Origin: Pseudomonas graminis
GTDB taxonomy: Bacteria; Pseudomonadota; Gammaproteobacteria; Pseudomonadales; Pseudomonadaceae
Direction: 5' to 3'
NCBI RefSeq assembly: GCF_900111735.1
Contig: NZ_FOHW01000003.1
Coordinates: forward strand, 1 to 64,000
Length of the DNA: 64,000 nt
The notes beneath the pieces are model-generated. The model had not been told where the DNA came from and made no database searches. It was given only the letters and a program-made list of their open reading frames with translations. Made by a program: the position numbers and the translations under genes. Every line of letters begins with the position of its first letter. Position 1 is the first letter of the stretch. Shown in pieces: positions 16,945 to 25,249 of the stretch.

Positions 16945-18429
16945 TCAGGCACGCAATCCCTGCGCGGCGCTCAGCAGGCCTTTGAATTTCCCATAACGCG
17001 CGCTCAAAGCTTCCTGCACCACCGGCATCGGCTGATACCGGGCCTTCACCGCCATCCCCCGCTTCAGCCACTCAGCTCCCTCCCCGATCGACACAAACCC
17101 CAGCTTCGCCGCACCAATGCACGCGCTGAGTTCGCTGCCCTGCAAGGTGTACACCTCGCGATCAAGGATGTTGGCCAGCAACTGCGCCCAGTATTCGCTT
17201 CGTGCCCCGCCGCCCACCAGGGCGCAGGCGTTGACCGTGGCCCCGGCGGACAACGTGGCGTTCATCGCGTCCAGCAGCCCGAACCCGACGCCTTCAAGCA
17301 CCGCATAACCCAGCATCGCGGGCGTGCTGTCATGGGCCAGGTTCATGAATCCGCCGCGCAACAGCGGGTCGTTGTGAGGCGTGCGCTCGCCCGCGAGGTA
17401 CGGCAGAAACAGCGGACTGGAAACAGCCACAGGCTTATCCACCGGCAATTGCGCGTGAACCAGATCCAGCAACGCCTGCTCATCAGGCTGACCCAACAAG
17501 CGGGTGACCCAGCGCAGGCAGCTCGCCCCGGCCAGCATCGCGCCCATGGTGTACCAGCGCTGAGGCAACGCGTGGCAAAAGCTGTGCACGGCGCTGGCCG
17601 GGTTGCCCGCAGGATGATCCGTGATCGCAACAATCGCCGCGCTGGTGCCAAGGGTGACGAACGCATCACCGGCGTTGATCGCGCCGATGCCCACCGCGGA
17701 AACCGGGTTGTCGCCACCGCCTGCGGCCACGGGCAGACCCAGCGGCAAGCCCAACGCATGCGCTGCCTCGGCACTCAGCCCGGCCGACGGTTGATCGGCC
17801 TCCAGCAACCGGGGCATCTGCTCGGTGGTCAGCCCTGTGGCGTGGAGCATCGGCGCGTACCATTCGCGCTTCGCCACATTCAGCCACAACGTGCCGGCGG
17901 CGTCGGACATGTCACTCACCTGCTCGCCGGTCAGCAGCAAACGCAGGTAATCCTTCGGCGACAACACGCTGGTGATGCGCGCGAACACCTGCGGTTCGTG
18001 CTGCTGCATCCACAGAAGCTTCGGCGCGGTGAGCCCGGCCATCGCCAGGCTGCCAGTGATGTCGGCGTAATCCGGGAAGTCTTCGTTCAACTGCGACGCC
18101 TGAAGCACAGCGCGGGAGTCGTCCCAGAGAATCGCCGGATACAGCACCTGCTCCGCCGCATCCAACATGACTGCACCGTGCATCTGCCCCGACAAACCGA
18201 TGCAGCCGACCCGCGCCCATGCCTGAGGATCGTTCGTCCGCAACTGCCCGAGCGCAGACAGGCAGGCCTGCCACCAATCGGCCGGGTTCTGCTCCGACCA
18301 GCCCGACTGCCGGCGGCTGACTTCCACGCGCGCACCGGCCTGGGCCAGCACCACGCCTTCGCCATCCAGGAGAATGGCCTTGAGCTCGGATGTGCCGAGG
18401 TCAATGCCCAGGGAAACAAGGTGATTCAT
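16945..18429 (-). CDS. xylB: FGGY-family carbohydrate kinase (xylulokinase type)
   Basis: A 494-residue FGGY kinase, the length of xylulokinase. The first phosphate loop is GIDLGTSELKAILLDGEG (9-26), with DDSRAV near 107. The second lobe has GERTPHNDPLLRGGF, and the FGGY-C signature includes GVGFGLLDAMNA and GGGARSEYW. It phosphorylates a pentulose or related polyol in the cytoplasm with ATP. It is the last gene of the leftward ABC operon, 72 bp after lacI, and the gap is filled by 15-bp tandem repeats. No isomerase or dehydrogenase accompanies it, so the substrate may enter as a ketose or be converted elsewhere. Xylulose is a guess. Confidence 0.87.
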   Translation of the reverse strand: MNHLVSLGIDLGTSELKAILLDGEGVVLAQAGARVEVSRRQSGWSEQNPADWWQACLSALGQLRTNDPQAWARVGCIGLSGQMHGAVMLDAAEQVLYPAILWDDSRAVLQASQLNEDFPDYADITGSLAMAGLTAPKLLWMQQHEPQVFARITSVLSPKDYLRLLLTGEQVSDMSDAAGTLWLNVAKREWYAPMLHATGLTTEQMPRLLEADQPSAGLSAEAAHALGLPLGLPVAAGGGDNPVSAVGIGAINAGDAFVTLGTSAAIVAITDHPAGNPASAVHSFCHALPQRWYTMGAMLAGASCLRWVTRLLGQPDEQALLDLVHAQLPVDKPVAVSSPLFLPYLAGERTPHNDPLLRGGFMNLAHDSTPAMLGYAVLEGVGFGLLDAMNATLSAGATVNACALVGGGARSEYWAQLLANILDREVYTLQGSELSACIGAAKLGFVSIGEGAEWLKRGMAVKARYQPMPVVQEALSARYGKFKGLLSAAQGLRA

Positions 18430-18488
18430 GAAAATTCGGTTCCTGAAAGTTCGGTGCTTGAGCGTTCGGTGGCTGAAAATCCGGTGAC
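18429..18488. repeat. four 15-bp tandem repeats between lacI and kinase
   Basis: TGAAAATTCGGTTCC, TGAAAGTTCGGTGCT, TGAGCGTTCGGTGGC and TGAAAATCCGGTGAC follow each other without gaps. They fill almost all of the space between the LacI stop and the kinase start. On the coding strand the last unit carries AGGAACC, the only plausible ribosome site for the kinase, so repeat number could affect spacing or structure at its start. Confidence 0.85.
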
Positions 18489-18501
18489 TGGCAGCGGACG
18501 C

Positions 18502-19500
18502 TCAAGGGCACCCGCACGAGTTGCGAATCCGTAAGGTCGGCGCCAGTCGCTCCGACAGTCGTTTGCCCTCGGGATCATCGATGCGCTGTAACAGCAACTG
18601 CACCGCCCGCGCGCCCAGGGCCTGCACCGGCTGAGCAATCACGCTCAAGCGCGGCAGGAAAAAATCCGCCCAGTCGAAATCATCAAACCCCACCAGCGCC
18701 AGTTGCTCAGGCACGTCGATGTTGGCCTCACGCAAGGCGTGCATGGCGCCGATGGTCATCAGGTTATTCGCCGCCAGAATCGCCGTGGGCGGCGTATTCA
18801 GGCGCAACAGCGCGGACGTGGCGACCCGTGCGGATTCGCTGTTCGACTCGCCGTCGATCAGCAACTGCGGATCCCACGGCAGATCAGCCTCGACGAGCGC
18901 CTGTCGGTAGCCCTCGATCCTCTCTTCCGTCGTGCTCAGGCCGCGATGCCCGGCGATCATGCCGATGCGCCGATGACCGTGACCGATCAGATGAGCGACC
19001 AGCTCGCAAGTGGCCTGGCGATTCTCGACGCCGACCTGATCGAAACCCTCGACCGCCATTCTGTCCACCAGCACGCTGGGAATCGCGTTGCTGCGCAGGT
19101 AGGCCAACGCGGCCTGCTCCGGGTCGCTGGACGGCGCGAGCAGAATGCCGTCCACACGTCGGTGGTGCAGCGCCTGAACCACGCGCAGTTCCTGGGCGGG
19201 ATCGTCGTGGGTGTCGACGAACAACATCATGATGCCGTGGCGCGCGCATTCGGTTTCAATGGAGTGTACGGTCTCGCTGAAATAGTGATTGGACAGCGCC
19301 GAGATCGCCACGCCAATGGTATTGGTGCGCGAACGGGCCAGCGAGCGCGCCAGGGTGTTGGGGATGTAGCCCAAGTCCTGAACCGCCCGCTGCACCGCTT
19401 CCACCGTCTTGTCGCTGACCTTGCGCGTGCCGTTGAGCACGTGGGAAACGGTTGACGTCGACACCCGCGCCCGCTTCGCCACGTCTTCCATCTTGATCAC
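18502..19500 (-). CDS. LacI-family transcriptional regulator
   Basis: A 332-residue LacI/GalR regulator. The N-terminal helix-turn-helix and hinge (MEDVAKRARVSTSTVSHVLN, about 4-23) are followed by a periplasmic-binding-protein-like effector domain. The GTG at 19500 is preferred over the ATG three codons later because GGAG lies nine bases upstream. It is embedded in the sugar operon after the binding-protein gene, so it is autoregulated with it. The two palindromes upstream of the ATPase gene (23411-23435) are the likely operators. The C-terminal NSCGCP is of the RbsR-like type. Confidence 0.92.
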   Translation of the reverse strand: MIKMEDVAKRARVSTSTVSHVLNGTRKVSDKTVEAVQRAVQDLGYIPNTLARSLARSRTNTIGVAISALSNHYFSETVHSIETECARHGIMMLFVDTHDDPAQELRVVQALHHRRVDGILLAPSSDPEQAALAYLRSNAIPSVLVDRMAVEGFDQVGVENRQATCELVAHLIGHGHRRIGMIAGHRGLSTTEERIEGYRQALVEADLPWDPQLLIDGESNSESARVATSALLRLNTPPTAILAANNLMTIGAMHALREANIDVPEQLALVGFDDFDWADFFLPRLSVIAQPVQALGARAVQLLLQRIDDPEGKRLSERLAPTLRIRNSCGCP

Positions 19501-19526
19501 TGCGCCGACTCCTTCAGGCCTGCGTC

Positions 19527-20468
19527 TCAGTGCTTGCTGGACCAGCCGCTGTAGGAACCGATGTTGTCGCGGGTGATCAGTTTCGGCGTCAGCTGGGTGA
19601 CCGCTTCAGCCGGCTTCTTGTCGTTGAGCAGGTCATTGCCGATGACCACCGCCTGCTGCGCCATGGCCCACGGGTCCTGGCTGGCCGAGGCCTGAATCAA
19701 GGTGTCGGCCTTGAGGGCCTGCTCGATGTCCGGCGCTCCGTCCACCGACGTGATGACGATGCCGCTGCGTTTCAGCTGCTTGGCCGCCAGGTCACTGCCG
19801 ATGGCCTGAGGGTCGTTGATCGCGAACAGGCCGTCGATTTTCGGGAAGCGGGTCAGGTAACCCTGCATTGCATTCAGGCCACCTTCGCGGGAGCCTTTGG
19901 CGTCCTGATCCTCAGAGAGAATCTTGATGTCCGGCGCCGCGGCGAACGCCGACTTGCAGCCCGCCACACGGTCGGTCACGGCCGTCACCTGCGGGCCGTT
20001 CTGGATGATCACATTGCCCTTGCCCGACAGCTTGTCGACGATGAACTGACAGGCCAGCTTGCCCGCTTCGACGTTGTCGGTCTGCACGGTGGCATCGACG
20101 CCGGCTGCGCTGACGTCCACGGCCACGACCTTGATGCCGGCGGCCTGAGCCTTCTTGACCGCCGAGGCAATGGCCTTCGGGTCCACCGCGTTGATCAGGA
20201 TCAGGTCGACGCCGGAGGCAATGAAGTTGTCGATCTGCGAGAACTGCTTGCTCAGGTCGTAATCGGCGGAGACAGAGGTCACTTTGACATTGGGGTTGAG
20301 CTCCAGGGCCTTGGCCTTGGCGCCGTCGGCCAGGGTGACGAAATACGGGTTGCCCAGGGAACCCAGGGTGATGCCGACGGATTTCAGCTCGCGGGCCTCA
20401 ACGCCCTGGGACAGCAACGCGGCCAGGCACAGGGACACGACAGCGGGGAATTTGCGTTTGAAGTTCAT
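19527..20468 (-). CDS. sugar ABC transporter substrate-binding protein
   Basis: A 313-residue periplasmic binding protein of the ribose/galactose (RbsB-like, pfam Peripla_BP_4) class. The ATG at 20468 gives a clean signal peptide (MNFKRKFPAVVSLCLAALLS, cleavage after VEA) and is preceded by AGAGAGAA. A start further upstream has neither. Typical segments are ANDPQAIGS-like INDPQAIGSDLAAKQL and SVDGAPDIEQALK. It captures a monosaccharide or polyol and delivers it to the permease encoded upstream. Unusually, it follows rather than precedes the ATPase and permease genes. Confidence 0.92.
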   Translation of the reverse strand: MNFKRKFPAVVSLCLAALLSQGVEARELKSVGITLGSLGNPYFVTLADGAKAKALELNPNVKVTSVSADYDLSKQFSQIDNFIASGVDLILINAVDPKAIASAVKKAQAAGIKVVAVDVSAAGVDATVQTDNVEAGKLACQFIVDKLSGKGNVIIQNGPQVTAVTDRVAGCKSAFAAAPDIKILSEDQDAKGSREGGLNAMQGYLTRFPKIDGLFAINDPQAIGSDLAAKQLKRSGIVITSVDGAPDIEQALKADTLIQASASQDPWAMAQQAVVIGNDLLNDKKPAEAVTQLTPKLITRDNIGSYSGWSSKH

Positions 20469-20532
20469 GGGTTCTCTCTTGTGATTATTGTTGGATTCTT
20501 CGTTGAAACGCATGCAGCCATACAGCGTTGGA

Positions 20533-21525
20533 TCAGGTCCGCGCACCGGATTGGCGATAACGATCCAGCGCCACCGCACCGATGATCACGATGCCTTTGA
20601 TGATGTATTGCCAGATATCGGAAACGCCCAGCAGCACCAGGCCGTTGGTCAACACCGCGATGATCAGCGCGCCGATCAGGGTGCCGCCGATGGTGCCGAC
20701 GCCGCCGGTGAAACTGGTGCCGCCGAGGATCACCGCCGCGATGGCGTCCAGCTCGTAGGACTGGCCCAGTTGCAGGCCGTTGGCGGCGAACAGGCGCGAG
20801 GCGCTCATGACGGCGCCGAGCCCGGCCAGTGCGCCGGAGACCGCGTAGACGAACAGCAACACCTTCCACACCTTGATCCCGGACAGGCGCGCCGCTTCGG
20901 GATTGCCGCCCACCGAGTAGATCTGCACGCCCATCACCGTGCGGCGCAGGATGAACCAGGACACCGCGATGACCGCCACGGCGATGATCACCAGCCACGG
21001 CACGCCGAGCACCGAATCGTTGCCGATAAAGGCGAACGGCAGGTCAGGGTTGAACACGGTTTTGTCATCGGCGAGCAGACGCGCCAGGCCGCGCATCGCC
21101 GTCAGCGCACCGAGGGTGACGATGAACGGCGGCAGGCGCATGAAGGCAATCAGGCCGCCGTTGACCAGCCCCAGCAACAGGCCGAATCCGACGCCGGCGG
21201 CGATGCCGAGCATGCCGAACTGCGGTGACATCGAGGCTTGCAGGGCGACCACCGCAGAAGCCGCGAGAATCGCGCCCACGGACAGGTCGATGCCCGCCGT
21301 CAGAATCACGAAGGTCATGCCGGCCGCCAACACCACGTTGACCGAGGCCTGCTGGGTGATGATCGACAGGTTCTGCCAGCTCATGAAGGTGTCGGTCATC
21401 AGCGAAAAGCCGATCAGCAACAGAATCAGCACCGGCAGCATGCCAACGGTGCGCATCAGTTCCCGCACGCGTTCACGTTTGCTGATGGCGGCAACGGATG
21501 GCGAGTTTTCCAGGGGCAGACTCAT
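20533..21525 (-). CDS. sugar ABC transporter permease, RbsC type
   Basis: A 330-residue inner-membrane permease of the BPD_transp_2 family with about eight to ten membrane segments. The family motif GGTSFTGGVGTIGGTLIGAL is present near residue 270. It forms a homodimeric channel with the ATPase encoded just upstream. The 159-bp gap separating it from the ATPase gene contains a REP pair, an unusual position inside an operon. Confidence 0.92.
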   Translation of the reverse strand: MSLPLENSPSVAAISKRERVRELMRTVGMLPVLILLLIGFSLMTDTFMSWQNLSIITQQASVNVVLAAGMTFVILTAGIDLSVGAILAASAVVALQASMSPQFGMLGIAAGVGFGLLLGLVNGGLIAFMRLPPFIVTLGALTAMRGLARLLADDKTVFNPDLPFAFIGNDSVLGVPWLVIIAVAVIAVSWFILRRTVMGVQIYSVGGNPEAARLSGIKVWKVLLFVYAVSGALAGLGAVMSASRLFAANGLQLGQSYELDAIAAVILGGTSFTGGVGTIGGTLIGALIIAVLTNGLVLLGVSDIWQYIIKGIVIIGAVALDRYRQSGART

Positions 21526-21565
21526 GGCCTGGTTTCCTTTTTATTGTTATCGGAAGATTGCGATT

Positions 21566-21658
21566 CCTGCAGGAGCGCGGTTGCCCGCGATTGCGGCCTG
21601 TCATCCACGTATTCATCGCCTGACACACCGCGATCGCGAGCAAGCTCACTCCTACACT
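21566..21658. repeat. REP pair inside the sugar ABC operon
   Basis: Inverted copies of the second REP family (GGAGCGCGGTTGCCCGCGA at about 21571-21590, and GCGAGCAAGCTCACTCCTAC at about 21636-21655) lie between the ATPase and permease genes. Intra-operon REPs can stabilise upstream mRNA or attenuate downstream expression. That effect is inferred here. Confidence 0.85.
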
Positions 21659-21684
21659 GTTCGTGTCGTTCTTGAGAGGTGGGT

Positions 21685-23232
21685 CTAGACATGGGCCACC
21701 TGTGCACTCCCCGTTGCCAGATCGATGATCCGTTCCTGGGAAATCTCGTGCCCGGAGTGACCACCCACTTCGGCCACCAACTCACCTTCGCGCATGATCA
21801 GCACGCGATCGCAGGTGCCGATGATTTCCGGCAGCTCGCTGGAGATCACCACAATGCCGACGCCGGCCTTGGCCAGTTCATTGATGATCCGGTAGATCTC
21901 GGACTTGGAGCCGATGTCGACGCCGCGAGTGGGCTCGTCGAGAATCAACACATGGGGCTTGACCTCCAGCAGCCGCGCCAGCAGCACCTTTTGCTGATTG
22001 CCGCCGGACAGCGCGCCGACGTTGACCTTGCCCGACGCCACGCGAATCGACAGCGAACGAATCGCCTCGATCGCCCGTTTCGCGCCACGGCCGCGATCCA
22101 GCACTCCGCCGGTGTGGGCGTCGGGCACGCAGGCGCAGACGTTGATGTTGTCGCGCACGCTCATGTCCAGAAACAGGCCCTGGGCCTTGCGATCTTCGGT
22201 CAGGTAAACCACCCCCGCTCGGATGGCGTCGGTGGGATTGCGCAGATCAGTGATCGCCTTCCCGGCCACTTCGAGGGTGCCGGAGGTGCGTGGGTCGGCA
22301 GCGAAAATCAGTCGCGCCAGTTCCGTGCGCCCTGCCCCGACCAGCCCGGCGATGCCCAGCACTTCGCCCGCATGGAGATCGAAGCTGCAAGGCTTGACGC
22401 GCTTGCCATCGGCCATGTCGCGCACGCGCATCACCACCGCGCCGGGGTCGTAGGCGGCATGTTCTTTTTTGTAGAAACCGGACAGGTCGCGGCCGACCAT
22501 CATCTTCACCAGCGCCTCGGCCGACAGCGCGTCGCGCTCCAGCATGCCGACGTACTCGCCGTCGCGCAGCACCGACACTCGGTCCGACAACTCGTAGATT
22601 TCGGCCATGCGATGGCTGATGTAGATGATCGCCAGGCCCTGATCACGCAGCTGTTTGATCAGCGCAAACAGGCGATCGGTCTCCCGGGACGACAGCGGCG
22701 TGGTCGGCTCGTCCATCACCAGGATTTTCGCATTGGCGTGCAGCGCCCGGGCAATCTCCACCAGTTGCCGCTCGGCAATGGACAGCACGCTGACCTTGGT
22801 GGAGGGTTTGAAATCGGCGCCCAGTCGCACCAGCACGTCAACGCAACCGGCTTCCATCGCCTTGCGGTCGATGCTCCAGCCACGGCGCAATTCGCGGCCC
22901 AGATAAATATTCTCGGCGACGCTGAGGTTCGGGCAGAGGCTCAGTTCCTGATAGATCACCGCAATGCCGCGCGCTTTGGCAGACAAGGGGTCGAATGCGC
23001 TCAGAGCCTTGCCGTCGATTCGGATCTCGCCACCGGCATCGGCCTGATAGGCACCGGACAGAATCTTCATCAGCGTCGACTTGCCCGCGCCGTTCTCGCC
23101 CATCAGGGCATGAACCTCACCGGCGTACACCTTCAGGGCGACATTTTTCAGCACGCGCAGGCCATTGAAGGTCTTGGAAATGGCAGTCATTTCCAGCACG
23201 GGCTGAGGAGACAGAGAGAGGACGGCACTCAT
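21685..23232 (-). CDS. sugar ABC transporter ATP-binding protein, RbsA type
   Basis: A 515-residue duplicated ATPase like RbsA/XylG. The N-terminal half has an intact Walker A ([10 protein letters not shown]), a Q-loop, and [11 protein letters not shown] after Walker B. The signature stretch [16 protein letters not shown] is present. The C-terminal half has the degenerate [10 protein letters not shown] typical of the family and an intact signature ([15 protein letters not shown]). It energises the RbsC-like permease. The ATG at 23232 has no Shine-Dalgarno. It overlaps (ATGA) the stop of a 25-codon ORF that has one, so translation is probably coupled. Confidence 0.93.
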   Translation of the reverse strand: MSAVLSLSPQPVLEMTAISKTFNGLRVLKNVALKVYAGEVHALMGENGAGKSTLMKILSGAYQADAGGEIRIDGKALSAFDPLSAKARGIAVIYQELSLCPNLSVAENIYLGRELRRGWSIDRKAMEAGCVDVLVRLGADFKPSTKVSVLSIAERQLVEIARALHANAKILVMDEPTTPLSSRETDRLFALIKQLRDQGLAIIYISHRMAEIYELSDRVSVLRDGEYVGMLERDALSAEALVKMMVGRDLSGFYKKEHAAYDPGAVVMRVRDMADGKRVKPCSFDLHAGEVLGIAGLVGAGRTELARLIFAADPRTSGTLEVAGKAITDLRNPTDAIRAGVVYLTEDRKAQGLFLDMSVRDNINVCACVPDAHTGGVLDRGRGAKRAIEAIRSLSIRVASGKVNVGALSGGNQQKVLLARLLEVKPHVLILDEPTRGVDIGSKSEIYRIINELAKAGVGIVVISSELPEIIGTCDRVLIMREGELVAEVGGHSGHEISQERIIDLATGSAQVAHV

Positions 23233-23306
23233 GGCCGGACGGCCGATGAGTCAGAGGGGGCAAACGCGGACAGCACACGCGGCAATCGAGCAGACGAGCT
23301 GATCAT
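23229..23306 (-). CDS. possible 25-residue leader ORF coupled to the ATPase gene
   Basis: A short ORF starting ATG at 23306 has a good ribosome site (CGGAGATTCAC before the ATG). It encodes 25 residues beginning [12 protein letters not shown] and ends in TGA overlapping the ATPase start. The ATPase gene has no ribosome site of its own. This suggests a translated leader that brings ribosomes to the first structural gene. No homologue is recognised. The alternative is that the ATPase start is mis-assigned, but an in-frame stop lies 30 bases upstream. Confidence 0.45.
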   Translation of the reverse strand: MISSSARLPRVLSAFAPSDSSAVRP

Positions 23307-23397
23307 GTGAATCTCCGAGGTTTCTTGTTTTTATGCCTGGGCCACCTCTTTGCGGGTGGCACTCGGGAATTGCTTTGAAATATTTCGGAACAGCTGG

Positions 23398-23435
23398 ATC
23401 CTAGAACAGCTGAATCGATTCACGCAAGCGCTTGC
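23398..23435 (-). promoter_or_regulatory. promoter with two LacI-family palindromes
   Basis: Two perfect 12-bp palindromes lie side by side: TGAATCGATTCA (23411-23422) and GCAAGCGCTTGC (23424-23435). Their centres are 13 bp apart. Both have the central CG typical of LacI/GalR operators. On the minus strand a candidate -35 (TTGCGT, 23422-23427) and -10 (TAGGAT, 23398-23403), 18 bp apart, overlap them, so a bound repressor would block RNA polymerase. A hairpin, GCCACC/GGTGGC (23341-23360), lies in the predicted leader. Promoter elements are inferred by eye. Confidence 0.6.
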
Positions 23436-23478
23436 TTCTTTTTTTACGGTTTGGGTTATGCGGCGCGAGGTTTGGCGT

Positions 23479-23541
23479 CTTCCCGGCTGAAGCCGGTCCT
23501 ACTGCGAGGGGTGTTTCAGTGGGACTGGCTTCAGCCGGCAA
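23479..23541. repeat. REP pair
   Basis: Inverted REP copies of the GGACCGGCTTCAGCC family (about 23479-23503 and 23519-23541) lie between the sugar operon promoter and the 3' end of the helix-turn-helix gene. The right copy has diverged to GGGACTGGCTTCAGCCGG. Confidence 0.8.
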
Positions 23542-23584
23542 GAAATCGTGATGATCACCCTTGGTTTGGTGATCATCAGCCCGC

Positions 23585-23905
23585 TCAGGCGAGAACCTCC
23601 AGGCCGTGCTTCTGAACGATGCTCAGCAGCTTCAACCCCATGCCACCGGGACGCTTGGACCCGGCTTCCCACTGTTTGATCGTGGAGGTACTGGTGTTCA
23701 GATAGCGGGCAAATACGGGCTGACTGACATGACTTTGCTCGCGAATGGCTTTGATCTGTGCCGGGTCTATGTCAGCCGGGACCTCGGCGATGCAGTGCTG
23801 ATCAAACTCGCGCATCGTTGCTTTATCGATGGCACCTATATCCAGCAGAGCACTGGCGGACTCGTGCACAGAGGCCAACGCTTCGCTCTCAATTCTTTTC
23901 TTCAT
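23585..23905 (-). CDS. helix-turn-helix regulator, type II antitoxin-like
   Basis: A 106-residue XRE-type protein. The C-terminal two-thirds form a Cro/C1 helix-turn-helix (IKAIREQSHVSQPVFARYLNTS) followed by STIKQWEAGSKRP, the signature of HigA/NadS antitoxins paired with RelE-like toxins. The N-terminal 45 residues would wrap the toxin. It has a good ribosome site (CACGGAG). No complete toxin gene precedes it. Upstream is only a short fragment in another frame and then a REP. It may now be an orphan regulator. The family call is firm, the orphan status inferred. Confidence 0.85.
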   Translation of the reverse strand: MKKRIESEALASVHESASALLDIGAIDKATMREFDQHCIAEVPADIDPAQIKAIREQSHVSQPVFARYLNTSTSTIKQWEAGSKRPGGMGLKLLSIVQKHGLEVLA

Positions 23906-23985
23906 GACAGATCTCCGTGAAATCCTGTCGATCCAGCAGCATTTGTAATGCCTGCAATCCTAACACTGAGTGGTATACGAGGTCG
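23889..23985 (-). pseudogene. possible 3' remnant of the partner toxin gene
   Basis: An open frame ending in TGA at 23889 overlaps the start of the antitoxin by 17 bases. It ends in ALQMLLDRQDFTEICHEEKN. Length, charge and the acidic end resemble C-termini of pfam06296-type RelE toxins, which commonly overlap their antitoxin gene. Upstream, homology is cut by a REP starting near 23989. This is a weak call from a 30-residue resemblance. It could be just the antitoxin's leader. Confidence 0.3.
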
Positions 23986-23988
23986 TCA

Positions 23989-24080
23989 GTAGGACCGGCT
24001 TCAGCCGGGAAGAGGCCGGTGAAGTCACCCTTAATTCTGCGGTGTGCTGCTGCCGCCTTCCCTGCTGAAGCGGTCCTGCC
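23989..24080. repeat. REP pair between antitoxin and oxaloacetate decarboxylase genes
   Basis: A GTAGGACCGGCTTCAGCCGG copy at about 23989-24013 faces a decayed partner (CCTGCTGAAGCGGTCCTGCC) at about 24061-24080. The rest of the gap, to 24214, presumably holds the promoter of the decarboxylase gene and shows no other clear element. Confidence 0.75.
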
Positions 24081-24214
24081 AAGTGCCGCGGAGGTCAGCC
24101 CTGCGCCGCCACAAACCCACATCAATGCACATCGCTCGTCGAGGTGAGACGTTTCAGCCTGAATTTGCGGTAGCATTGCTGGCATTTCGATGACGGCCTG
24201 AATCAGGAAGCCTT

Positions 24215-25084
24215 ATGTCCAGAATTTCCCACTCCGCTTTGCGTCGCAAATTCCGTGAGCAGCTGGCTTCGCAGCACTGCGTCGAGACGGCTTCAGTGTT
24301 CGATCCCATGTCTGCGCGCATTGCGGCCGATCTGGGCTTCGAGGTCGGTATCCTGGGCGGGTCGGTGGCGTCGCTGCAGGTGCTGGCAGCACCGGATTTT
24401 GCGTTGATTACCCTGAGCGAGTTCGTCGAGCAGGCCACCCGGATCGGCCGTGTCGCGCAACTGCCGTTCATTGCCGACGCCGACCATGGCTACGGCAACG
24501 CCCTGAACGTCATGCGCACCGTGGAAGAACTGGAGCGCGCCGGTGTGGCGGCGCTGACCATCGAAGACACTTTGCTGCCCGCGCAATTCGGGCGCAAATC
24601 CACGGACCTGGTCTCCATCGAAGAAGGCATCGGCAAGGTCAAGGCGGCACTTGAAGCCCGGGTCGACCCGGAACTGACGATCGTCGCCCGGACCAATGCC
24701 GGCGTGCTGCCGGTCCAGGACATCATTGAACGCACCCAGGCCTACGAAAAGGCCGGCGCCGACGGCATCTGCATCGTCGGCATCAAGGACTTCGAGCACC
24801 TGGAGCAGATTTCGGAAAAGCTCAGCGTCCCGCTGATGCTGGTGACCTACGGCAACCCGGAACTCAATGACCGCCAGCGCCTGGCCGATCTGGGGGTGCG
24901 GGTGGTGGTCGCCGGTCACGCGGCGTACTTCGCCGCGATCAAGGCCACCTACGACAGCCTCCGCGCCCAACGTCAGGTCACCCACAGCACCTCGAACCAC
25001 AGCGCCACCGAACTGACCCACACCTACACGTTCCCGGAAAATTACGTGGCCTGGGCCAAGGATTTCATGGACGTGAAGGAGTAA
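24215..25084 (+). CDS. oxaloacetate decarboxylase, PEP mutase/isocitrate lyase superfamily
   Basis: A 289-residue alpha/beta-barrel enzyme closely matching the Pseudomonas PA4872 type, which decarboxylates oxaloacetate to pyruvate with Mg. [20 protein letters not shown] near residue 88 carries the metal-binding Asp residues, and TIEDTLLP follows. The loop residue that makes true lyases is replaced as in PA4872. It is cytoplasmic and monocistronic, with a REP pair upstream. Confidence 0.9.
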   Translation: MSRISHSALRRKFREQLASQHCVETASVFDPMSARIAADLGFEVGILGGSVASLQVLAAPDFALITLSEFVEQATRIGRVAQLPFIADADHGYGNALNVMRTVEELERAGVAALTIEDTLLPAQFGRKSTDLVSIEEGIGKVKAALEARVDPELTIVARTNAGVLPVQDIIERTQAYEKAGADGICIVGIKDFEHLEQISEKLSVPLMLVTYGNPELNDRQRLADLGVRVVVAGHAAYFAAIKATYDSLRAQRQVTHSTSNHSATELTHTYTFPENYVAWAKDFMDVKE

Positions 25085-25167
25085 GGCCTTGGCGTGACGC
25101 CTGAATGCGTCACGCGTTCTGCAGAGTGACATCGGTGGAGTACGCAGGTCAGTCCTCAGACCGCGGC

Positions 25168-25195
25168 CCCTGTAGGAGCGCGCTTGCCCGCGAAT
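25168..25195 (+). repeat. single REP, TGTAGGAGCGCGCTTGCC family
   Basis: One copy of the second REP family (TGTAGGAGCGCGCTTGCCCG) lies between the convergent decarboxylase and cupin genes. No inverted partner is seen nearby. Confidence 0.75.
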
Positions 25196-25249
25196 GCAAT
25201 GGTTCAGTACCGAAGGGGCCACTGACACAACCCGTCCGACACCAGCCCC

